Source: a virus
Virus record (IMG/VR): IMGVR_UViG_3300034283_002112
Location: 1 to 57,072 of that record
DNA: 57,072 nt
Direction: 5' to 3' (one strand)
Within the stretch, counting starts at the first letter, position 1, and each line of letters begins with the position of its first letter. A program made the translations under genes and the position numbers. The notes beneath the pieces were generated by a model. It saw nothing but the letters and a program-made list of their open reading frames with translations. It did not search any database and was not told where the DNA came from. This document shows, in pieces, positions 15,749-27,700 of the stretch.

Positions 15749-18700
15749 TGTCAAGAATTAGAAGTGTAGAGTTTTTACCTGAGATTTTTCAAACTGATAT
15801 CAACAAGCAGTTTTTTGCTGCTACCTTGGATCAGTTGATACAAGAACCTCAATTTAAGAAGACCCAAGGCTTTATTGGCCGTACAGTGGGACCTGGAGTC
15901 AATCCCAATGATCGTTACGTAATTGAGCCCAACCGTGTTCGCGCTGACTATCAGTTAGAAGCTGGAGTGATTAGCCTTGAACCCGGTACAGGTAAAATTC
16001 AAGATGCTATCACTTATCCTGGCCTGCTGGACAGCATAGCCTATCAGATTGGTAGTCCTGGACTAACCAGTGGTCTTATCTCCACCGAAGGCGGCGACAG
16101 TATTCGTCCAGACCGACTGTTCGAAAGCCAATACTATACCTGGGACCCGTTCATTAACTGGGACACCTTTACCAACTTCAGTCAGTATTTCTGGTTGCCC
16201 AATGGGCCAGATGCTGTAACTGTGGCTGCTTCTACTGTACCAGCTACCAACAACTTCACAGTTACTCGTTCTAACGATTATTATAACTTTTCTGGAGTGC
16301 AGGGCAACGATCCTACCATTGATCTTGTGCGCGGCGGCAGCTACACTTTCCAAGTAGCTCAAAATCAAAAGCAAACCATAAACTACGGAGTAGGAAACAG
16401 CGGCACCAGTGCTTATATAATAAATCTGGCTGCAAATCCCACTGTGTCTCTGGTACGGGGAAACACCTATACCTTTACATTGAGTCTAACTGGTGACTAT
16501 CCGTTTTACATCAAAACAGCACCTACCACTGGACTGACCAATATCTACAGCAATGGCGTGACCAACAATGGTGCTGTCACGGGTGTGATCACTTTTGTTG
16601 TACCACAAAATGCTCCAGACGTATTGTACTATGCTGCTGCAAACCAAAGCAACATGCGTGGACAATTCAATGTTATTGACGCATCATCGGGCACTGGTTC
16701 TGGCTTCTGGATCCAAACAGCACCGGGAGTGAACGGGCGAATCCCAGCTACACCAAACATCAGCAGTCGTGATGTACTGGGTGTGACCAACAACGGCGAA
16801 GACCTTGGCACAATCACTTTCAACGTGCCTATCAAAACAGCACAACAATTTTATTACGGCCTACCTAACGTAGGTGGCGGTACTAGTCCTTACAATGTTG
16901 ACCTGATTACAGATCTTAAATTCAATCAAATTGATGGAATAAAAGTTACTGATTTCTTGGCTACCTATGGTGGCATCGATGGCATCACTGAACTCAATGG
17001 TCGCACATTAGTTTTTGATCAACCCATTGTGGATGTTGACCAAGGTGGCTGGTACAGCACCTCAACGTTTGATCCATTGAGTGCAGGCAGCGCCAACAAT
17101 GGTCTGCCTGGCAGCTTTGACAGCTTGCCTTATGCTCTGCAAACTACAGTACCAGTGAATGAACGATATGGTGTATGGCAAATCAACTATGTAGACAACG
17201 ATGGTTATGTGAGTATTCAGCTTGTTAGTACTCAGTTGATTGACAATTTAGAAAAATTTAATATTCTTTACGGCACTACATACGCCAGCACCAGTTGGTA
17301 TAAAAACGATGCTGGTTTCCTGCGACAAATACCGTTGCTCAGTGCCATTCAAGATACTCTGTACTATCAAGACGGCACCAATCCAGAAATTTTTGGACGT
17401 ATTCGACTAATTGAACAACCGCTGGCATCAACACTGTTTATAGAAGAAATACTAGGCAAAAAAACTTATACCAGCCCTAATGGAATTACATTTACTAACG
17501 GACTAAAAATTATTTTACGTGGTGAAGTAGAACCAGTCAGTTATGCTGAAAAAGAATACTATGTGTCAGGAGTAGGAACGGCCATTGAACTGTTGTTAGT
17601 ATCAAACTTTGTTGTACCTGAAACTTATGTAGTTGACGCCAACGACAGTACTGCTGTGGTAGAACCGTCTGAGCTTGACTATCTAACTATAAATCGTGCC
17701 AGCAAAGATCTCAATGCTTGGACACGCAGTAATCGATGGTTTCACATTGACGTTATCAATGCCACAGCTGAATACAACGGCACCACAGCTGATATTGACA
17801 ACAGCTACAGAGCCAAACGACCAATTATTGAGTTTCGTCCAGGACTGCGCTTGTTTGACATGGGCACCGAAGGCAAGCAACCGGTTGACATTATAGATTT
17901 TGAAGAAACTGATGCTTTTTCTAATATTCAAGGCGCCACTGGCTACAGCGTTGATGGTTACAATTTAATCAACGGCAGTCGAGTTATTTTTGCTGCCGAC
18001 GAAGATGCAGATGTGCGAAACAAAATTTGGGTGGTAAACTTTGTTGAGCCAACCATACCTGGACCAGACATTATTAACCTGACCTTGGCCACCGACGGCA
18101 TAGTGTTGTTTAATCAATGTACAGTTTGCACAGAAGGTGCCACACTCAAAGGTTTGACTTTCTGGTATGACGGTGTTGAATGGATCCGAGCACAACAAAA
18201 ACAAGGTGTTCAACAAGCTCCGTTGTACGATGTTTATGATTCCAATAGCATCAGTTTTGGCAACAAAGCCGTATACCCATCGTCTACATTTGTAGGCAGC
18301 AAGTTGTTCAGCTATGCTGTGGGCAACACAGGAATATTAGATCCTATATTGCAGTTCCCTTTGCAGTACCTCAACCTCAACAACGTTGGCGATATTGTAT
18401 TTGAAAACAACTTGTACAAAGATACATTCTTGTATGTTCGGGACAACGTGTCTGTTACTGAACCCATTAGTGCAGGTTTTGTTCAAGAATTTTTAACTAG
18501 AACAACAAGTGCTCGAGGCATTGGATGGAAAGTAGCAGCCACTGACACTCAAATTCGACAACAGTTTAAATTTACCTACACCGGTGATCCATTAAAGTTA
18601 GATATCAAAGTTGAGTCAACGGTGGCACCTTTACAAAATCCTGTGCCTCCAGTCAAAGTATATGTTGCTTCAGAATTCAAAGATCCAGACACATATACTG

Positions 18701-21700
18701 TTGTTACCACAGACAACACTACCACTATTACACTAGACAAAACTTATTTCGTCGGTGATACAATTGAAGTTTTAGCATTGAGTAATCAAAGCAGTGCCGT
18801 GGCTTTCTATCAGGTGCCTATCAACCTTGAAAAAAACCCACTCAATGGAAACAGTGAAAGTTTTACACTGGGCACAATTCGCACACACTACGAAAGTATC
18901 TGCGAGAATTTGTTAGATTTAACTGGTTCAATCAACGGTGCCAACAACACTAGAGATCTTGGCGATATTGGCCCGTATGGTCTGATAATTCTTCAACAAA
19001 GCGCCCCGTTGACTTTGGCCGGTTACTTTAATCGCAGCAAAGAATACAATATCTTTGCCAGCCTTCAATACAACAGTCGTGAGTATACCAAGTTTAAAAA
19101 CTTATTGATGAAAGAAGTTACTCAATTAGAGATCAACTTTCAGACCACGGCTGAACTGCTCACAGAAGCCATTGCAAATATCACCGCTGGCAGAGTAGAA
19201 ACCAATCCATTCTATTGGAGCGACATGTTGCCCAGTAGTTCAGTGTTTACTCAAACAGTGTACACAGTGAACTTGATAACAACCAACGTATTTGACACAG
19301 TACAGGTGTACAATTACACTTCTGCTAACTATCTTGGCCTGTTGGTTTACAAAAACAATCAGTTGTTGATTCGTGGCATTGATTATGTTGTTGCCACAGA
19401 TGGTCCACGAATCACAATCACAACAACTCTAGCAGTGGGAGATCAAATTACTGTTCAAGAGTTTCCAGCCACCTACGGCAATTTTGTACCAAACACACCA
19501 ACCAAATTGGGACTATACCCAGCATGGAAACCCAGTATATCCACAGTAAGCACCACTACTGGAACTGCTCAGGTAATTGTGGGACACGATGGCAGTCAAA
19601 CACCTGTGTTTGGTGACGTGCGCGATGATGTGTTGTTGGAATTTGAAAAACGTATCTACAACAATCTTAAGGTAGATGGAAACCCAATGCCACTTAGTGT
19701 GTACGATGTGTTGCCTGGACAATTTAGAGACACTGGTTATAGTTTTTCAGAAATCAATCAGATTCTAGCACAAGATTTTTTGAGTTATATTGGCTGGAAC
19801 AAACTAGACTACAACAATCAAAACTACATTGCCAACAATGAATTTAGTTGGAACTATTCAAATGCTACCAACAAGCTCAACGGAGAAAACCTCCTAGGTG
19901 CCTGGCGCGGAATCTATCGTTATTTTTATGACACTCAAAATCCTTCTCGAACACCGTGGGAAATGCTGGGCTTTACCATTGAACCTACATGGTGGATCTC
20001 TACCTATGGTCCAGCGCCGTACACCAATACTAACTTGGTACTGTGGGACGATTTAGAAGCTGGACTAATCCGCGATCCTGCTGGATCATATTTCTTGCCG
20101 CAATATGTAAGGCCTGGCCTTACTGATGTAATTCCAGTAGACTCAGAAGGCAACCTACTGAGCCCATTTAATTGTGTTGTTCAAGACTACAATGATCAAC
20201 AATGGCAGCGAAGCTGGGTAGTAGGTGACGGTGGCCCAGTAGAAGCATCTTGGTGGAATTCTAGTTCTTATCCTTTTGCTGTAATGCGACTACTGGCACT
20301 GACTCGTCCGGCTAAATTTTACAGTCTGTTTGCTGACCGAGATCTTTACAAGTTTAACGATGACTTTGGTCAGTATCTTTATGATCAACGTTACCGCTTG
20401 AATGCCAATGGCATTGAAGTCTACGGCGACGGTGTCAGCAAAGCCAGTTACATCAACTGGATTGTAGACTACAATCAGCAGTTGGGTCTAAATTCTACAA
20501 AACGATTACAAGACGATCTGGCCAATTTAGATGTGCGTCTGTGTTATCGCATGGCCAGTTTCAGCGACAAGCAGTATATTAAACTGTACACAGAAAAATC
20601 TAGTCCCAACAGTCTCAACAGCACGTTGCTGATTCCAGACGAAAGCTATGATTTAGTGTTGTACAAAAATCAACCTGTTGAGCGATTGATTTACAGTTCT
20701 GTAGTAGTCCAATTGGTCGAAGGCGGGTACGCAGTTTATGGTTATTCAACGTCTCAGCCGTATTTTAACATTGCAGTAAGCCAGGGTATTGGTAGATTGC
20801 GTCCTATCACAGTTGGCGATGTCACTGTCAGGGTTCCTACACAGTACACAAACTCAGTGGTCCAGGTTCCCTATGGATTTGTGTTTACTAATCCCACTAG
20901 TGTGTGTGATTTCTTGTTGAGTTATGGCAAACTGTTGAAAGATCAAGGTCTGACCTTTGATAATCGAGCCAACGGATTCATACTGGACTGGGAGCAAATG
21001 GCTCAGGAATTTTTGTATTGGACACAACAAGGATGGGAGATTGATAGTCTTATCAATCTTAACCCATTGGCTGGGAAGTTGATTATTACTAAACCAGGTT
21101 TGGTTGCTGACAGTATTGTAACTCAGACCAGCGAAAACATTTTGTTAAATCAAAACAAACGTGAACTGAATACTCGAAACTTGAACATTGTACGCCTGGG
21201 CAATACATTGAGCCTTGAGCCTCTAACAGATGAAAGTTTAAGTTTTGCTGATTTTAGATTTACTAATTTTGAACACATGATTGTGTTAAACAATCGCAGT
21301 GTGTTTGGAGACTTGATCTACGAACCAGTAACAGGAGCTAGACAAAGCCGTCTTGATCTAATTGCATTTAACTCAACACAGTGGAATGGTGTTGTCGATG
21401 CACAGGGCTTTATTCTCAATCAAGACAACGTCGAAGAATGGACTGGATTTAAGAAATATACCAAAGGCCAAATTGTCAAATACAAAGATCAGTTTTGGAG
21501 TGCGCAAACCATAGTAAACCCAAAACCAAACTTTGATTTTAACAATTGGGTCAAGAGCGATTATGAACAAATTGAACAAGGTTTGTTGCCTAACATTGCC
21601 AACAAATCCAATCAGTTGCAACAGACCTATAGTGTTAATTCTGTTAACTTGGAACAAGATCAGGACTTGTTGAGTTATGGTCTAATTGGGTTCCGACCAA

Positions 21701-24700
21701 GGCAGTACATGGCTGCACTCAATCTAGATGATGTCAGTCAGGTTAACATATATCAACAGTTCCTTAAGACCAAAGGAACTATACTGTCTGCTGAATTGTT
21801 GAGTCAAGCAAACCTAGGCAAAGAAGCAGCCGACTACAATATCTATGAAAATTGGGCAGTCCAGCGTGCTGTGTACGGTGCCAACGCCAACCGTAGTTTT
21901 GTTGAACTACGCCTTAACCGAGCACTGTTGAGCAGTAATCCAAGCCTAGTACAAGTGATTGAACCACAGCAGGTGAGTCAAGCTGATCAGCAAATTTTGT
22001 TAAGTGATGTTTGGAAACAAAGTTACAAACTTACCAGTCCGAACTTTTTACCCACAACTGAAGAAACCATCACTGACACTGCTTTGCCCAGTGCTGGTTA
22101 TGTAAATCTCAATGATGTAGACCTTACTGCATTTTCACTAATCGATGATAAGTCTGCCATTGAAGCAGCTCTTGGTGCAGTCAAGGTTGGATCAGATCTG
22201 TGGGTGGCCAAGGTCAACACCTATGATTGGGATGTATTCCGTTGTGTACAAGTTCCTGGCTATATTGATCACATCTGTGACAACCTTGACGGAACCAGTA
22301 TTGCAAGATTTACCAAGGTACACGGATTGATTCCAAGTGACCAACTGATTATCAGAGAATTTGCTCCGTCAGTAGACGGTGTCTACACAGTGTTAGAAAC
22401 ACCTGATGTCAACAGTGTTGTTATTGCGTACACTTTTGTTGGATCACAGAGTGTGATTGACGGTGTAGGTATTGGTTTTAGCTTGCAATCAGAACGAGTA
22501 GCACAGGCCAGTGATATAATCAATCTTCCCTACGCCAATGATATTACCACAGGCAACAAAGTATGGGTAGACAACAACGGCAACGGACGTTGGGCAGTGC
22601 TAGAAAAACAAAACCCGTTCTCAGACATCACTGAACTTGCACCGCAGCTTTTGGATGCCACAGAACAGTACGGAGTGGCTGTGGCTCAGGCCAAAAATAG
22701 ATTGGCAGCATTAGTGGGCAGTCCACGATACGGATTCAATGTTGGTGCTGAAAAAGGCGGAGTATATGTTTACGTTAAAAACTACGGTGATCAATACATT
22801 CCTGTCAGCCCGTTAGGCCAAGGAGATGCTGTACTCACACTTGATGTTACTGGTGCGCTAGGCTACGGTAATGCAGTGGACTTTGGTAATCAAACCTGGG
22901 CCATAGCTGGTGCCAGCAAGAGTCTAGGACCAGCAGGACAAGCAGATGTAGGTTATGCTGCAATCATTTATCGTGATCCTACACTGGGAGAACCAGGAGT
23001 AAATCCATATGCACAATGGCAACTCATTGTGCCTGAAGATTTAGATACCCTAGGAGAGTTTGGTCACAGTGTTGCCATGAGCACAGATGAGCGCTGGGCC
23101 TATGTTGGAGCACCGGGAGCCAACAAAGTCTATGCCTATGGGCGTGTGGATTGGGAAGATCAATTTGTACAAACACTAAGCAACGGAACAACCAAGACTT
23201 ATCAAATTGGCAATGTTATTCAAATCAATGCCAATGCACAACTGTTAGTAACTCTTAACGATACCCCTCAGACTTTGGCTACTGACTATACTGTGGCGGC
23301 TGACTTTAGCTCTGTTACATTTGTAACTGCCCCAGCAGCAGGTGTGGTGGTCAAAATACAAAGAATCAATCGTCTTAATATGGATGGCGGAACATATTAT
23401 GATGTTACTGGAACAAGTGGTACTGGATCAGGTGCTGAGTTTACTATCACACGCCTACGAAACACATTGACATTGGTTGGATTAACCAATAGTGGATCAG
23501 GGTATCCTGCTAGTTCTACGGCTGTTATCACAATTAACCAAGCAAATTTTGGGGGGAGTGGCGCAGGATCGTCGTCTCTAGTAGTAACTGTCAATACAAA
23601 TGCCGCTGGACAAGCTGAGAATATTGCAAGTTACACATGGACGCCACCAACTGCATTAACTAATACTTTCTCATTGAATGAGTATTTCTTCACAGCAACA
23701 AATATCTATTCATTCTCAGTCTATGTGGAAGGTGTGTTGCAACGACCAAATATTGATTATGAGTTTGGCACAGACTCTAGCTATGACCTTATATTCATCA
23801 ATTCACCTTCTGCAGGTGAATTGATCGAAGTCCAAGCACAAAGCTACTTTGAATATGTTCACACATTGCAACCACCTGGCTTGGCCAGTGATGCACGTTT
23901 TGGTCACAGTGTAGTCACGTCTACCGACGGTCGTCAAGTACTAATCGGAACACCTGATAGAACTGTTAGCGGTAAAGTAGAAGCCGGTAGTGTTTATGTG
24001 TTTGACCGTAACGTGCAAAGATTTATCTACGGAACTGATCCAAGTTCAGTTGCATTCACAGTGCTTGGAACAGTAACAGAACCAGTGAGCGTGATTGTAA
24101 ACAATCAATTTTTGGTCAACGAAGTTGATAATATTCTCAATGGTACCAATACCTTTACTGTGGCAGGAAATCTTGTGACAGTAAACACTGATTTAGCAGT
24201 TGGTGACACAGTTGAAATAGAAACTAATCAATTTAGATTGGTGCAGACCATCACACAAAACACTGTTGCAGAATTTTCTAATTTTGGACAAGCAGTAGAC
24301 CTTTGTGCTTATAATTGCAGTTTGTATGTTGGAACACCACAAGATAGTACCGCCACCTGGAAAGCAGGTTCGGTGCAACGCAGTGTAAATCAAAGCCGCA
24401 GTTATGGTACAATCACAGCCACGGTGGCCAACCCAAGTCTCACAGTTGGCAACACACTGAGAGTCAACAACATTGACGTTGCAGTGCCATCCGCTGGTAC
24501 ACTGATCAGTTTTGCTTTGGCTATCAATGCTGATGTTCCCAATGTGATTGCAACTGTCAACAACGGTTTGTTGACGTTGAAAGTAAAAAATGCTGCCGCT
24601 GCTTCTCCTACAGACCTACTACAAGTTGCACCGGGCTCAGTTGGCACTGCATTTGATGCGTTTGGATTCCAGACGTTCACATACTCTCAGACTCTGTACA

Positions 24701-27700
24701 GTCCATATCCAACAGAATTTGCTCAGTTTGGTTACAGCGTGTCTGTAGATGAAACTGCGGTAAATCTAGTAGTAGGATCGCCACAGGGAACCTTGTGGGT
24801 ACTAACAATATGGGACGACGGACTAGTAGACTGGGATAGTAACAGTACTATATTCTTCAGCACTGTAGAACAGAGTGGTAGCGTATACACTTACGATTAT
24901 CTGCCTGCTGCCAATGAAAACGCAGCCAACACAGGAAAATTTGTATTTGGCATTCAAATAGTTGATTCCAATGTAAGACCTCTTGACGGCTATGGTACTT
25001 CAGTAAGCTATGTAGATGGAGTGCTGATGCTTGGTGCTCCGGGCAGTGATGCTGTAGCCGGTGACAGTACCGCAGCGGATTCCGGCCGAGTTTTTGTATC
25101 ACAAAATCCAAATAGAGTTCCTGCATGGACCACATTAAGACAACAGCAACCAGTGGTTGACGTTGGACTAATCAATGGAGTATTCACATACGATCGAATT
25201 ACCAGTGCTCGCACTGAACAGTTTGATTTCTTTGATCCTTTGCAAGGCAAAATACTTGGAGCAGCAAGACAAAACATTGACTACATTGGAGCAGTTGACC
25301 CAGCACAGTACGACAACGGCCCAACCAACAACAATGGCACAACATGGTTTGCAGAACATGTGGGAGAAATTTGGTGGGATATTGGCACAGTAAGATTCAT
25401 TGATCCCAACCAAGATGATATTGTGTATGCCAGTCGACGTTGGGGGCAATTGTTCCCTGGATCTACCATTGACATCTATCAATGGGTTGAGAGTTCACAA
25501 CCACCAGCGTCTTACACAGGACCTGGAATACCTCTCAACATAAATTCGTTTAGTTTCAGTGCTCGTCTCAGTGCAGATGGGGTTGTGAATACATATTATT
25601 ATTTCTGGGTGCGAGGTATATCTACTGTGGCCTCTAACAAAGGTAAAACTTTGAGTGCTACAACTGTAAGTCGCTACATTGAAAACCCAAAAAGCAGCGG
25701 TATTCCGTATATTGCTCCTATCAATGCCAGTACAATTGCCTTGTATAATGCCTCAAACATCATCGAAGCTCAGGATACCATAATCAACATTGAGTATGAT
25801 CGTGAGTATACCACCAACAATGTTCACGTAGAGTACGAGCTGATTGCACAAGACAAGTCTGACGGTTTTTTGAGTGACGGACTATATCGTAAATTACAAG
25901 ACAGTTTCTGCGGAGTTGACACATCAGGCAATCTTGTACCAGACCCTAATTTGAATGCTGCAGAAAGATACGGAGTCCAATTCCGTCCACGCCAATCAAT
26001 GTTTGTGGATCGCTTTGAAGCTTTGAAAAATTATTTACAACGTGCCAATGCAGTGTTGGCCATGTATACTATTTCTGAAAGTAGAAGTTTTAATCTGCTG
26101 AATTCCAGCGATCCTGAGCCAGATTCTACCACACCTGGACAAGTTGAGCCAAACTGGAACATGCGTGTGGCCAACTTGGAAATTTTGAGTTTCCAAAATA
26201 TATACGCTGTGCCAGTCGCCACGCCTACCACTCAAGGTTATCGTTATCTAGTGGCCAGCGACAGTAGTAACAACGGTCTGTGGACAATTTATCAAGTGCA
26301 ATATGTACAAAACGGATTGTTTAATGCTCGAGAGTTGGTACTGATCAAAGTACAGAACTATGACACCAAACGTTACTGGAGTTATGTTAACTGGTACCTG
26401 CCAGGATACAACCCATCTACCAAAGTGACCGCAGAAGTTCCTAACTTCAGCACACTAGACACCTTGTCTGTTCCTGAGGGAACCAGTGTGCGAGTGACTG
26501 CTAACGCACAAGGTAAATTTGAAATTTATCTCAGGTCGTTGACTGGTTGGGATCGTGTGGCTCTAGAAGACGGTACCATTGCATTCTCAGCTGAATTGTG
26601 GGATTACGCACTGGGACGTTTTGGATTTGACGTTGAAGTGTTTGATGCTCAGTACTTTGACCAAGAGCCAGTAATTGAAACTCGCAAAATTATTCAAGCC
26701 ATCAACCAAGAACTGTTCATTGACGATCTGCTGTTAGAACGCAACCGTAGCTTGACTCTAATGTTTAACTATGTGCTCAGTGAGTTTGCGGCCCCTGAGT
26801 GGTTGGTCAAAACTTCCCTGATAGATGTTGATCACCGAATTCGAAATCTAGAACCTTTCCAGAACTATCGTCAAGATAATCAGGAATTTGTGCTTGACTA
26901 TATTCAAGAAGTCAAGCCCTATCACGTACAAATTCGTGAATTTAATCTGTTGTACAATGGTCAAGACCAGTACGGCGGCGACGTCACTGACTTCGATGTA
27001 CCAGCATACTACAACACTAGTTTGCCAATACCGCAGTACACAAGTCCAATATTAAACATCAGCGACACAACTGATCCACGTTACCAATCGCCATACTTGC
27101 TCAGTACTCCTGAACCAGACAATGTTCTTAGCGATGTTGATCCAGGTGCGTTAATTTGGCAAGCCTGGCCGTACACACAATGGTACGGAAACTATTTGTT
27201 AAACTTACAAAGAATTGAGATAGTAGATGCAGGCTCGGGCTATACAGATGTTCCGACTGTGATTATCACTGGCGATGCTGATGTTCCTGCTACTGCTGAA
27301 GCTTTCTTGACCAGCTTTGGATCTATTGCTTTTATTACTATAACTGATCCTGGGTCAGGATATTTTGCCACTCCGGTAATTACATTTGACGGGGGTAACG
27401 GCACAGGCGCAAGAGCTTATCCTATAATGGGCAATGACCTTGTTCGTAGCTTTAAGACCGTGATCAAGTATGACCGTTGTTCGTATCAAACACAAGTTCT
27501 TACCTGGGATCCTAGTGGCACGTACGAAGACGGCACACTAGTCCGATTCATTGATCGGGTATGGAGAGCGTCTAGTCCAGATTCGACTGCTGTAGTAGGA
27601 CCAACATTTAATCTTGATGATTGGACTCTAGTACCTGCCAGCGAGCTTGGCGGCATAGACCGAACAACTGGTTATTATGTTCCAGGGGTCAATGAGCCTG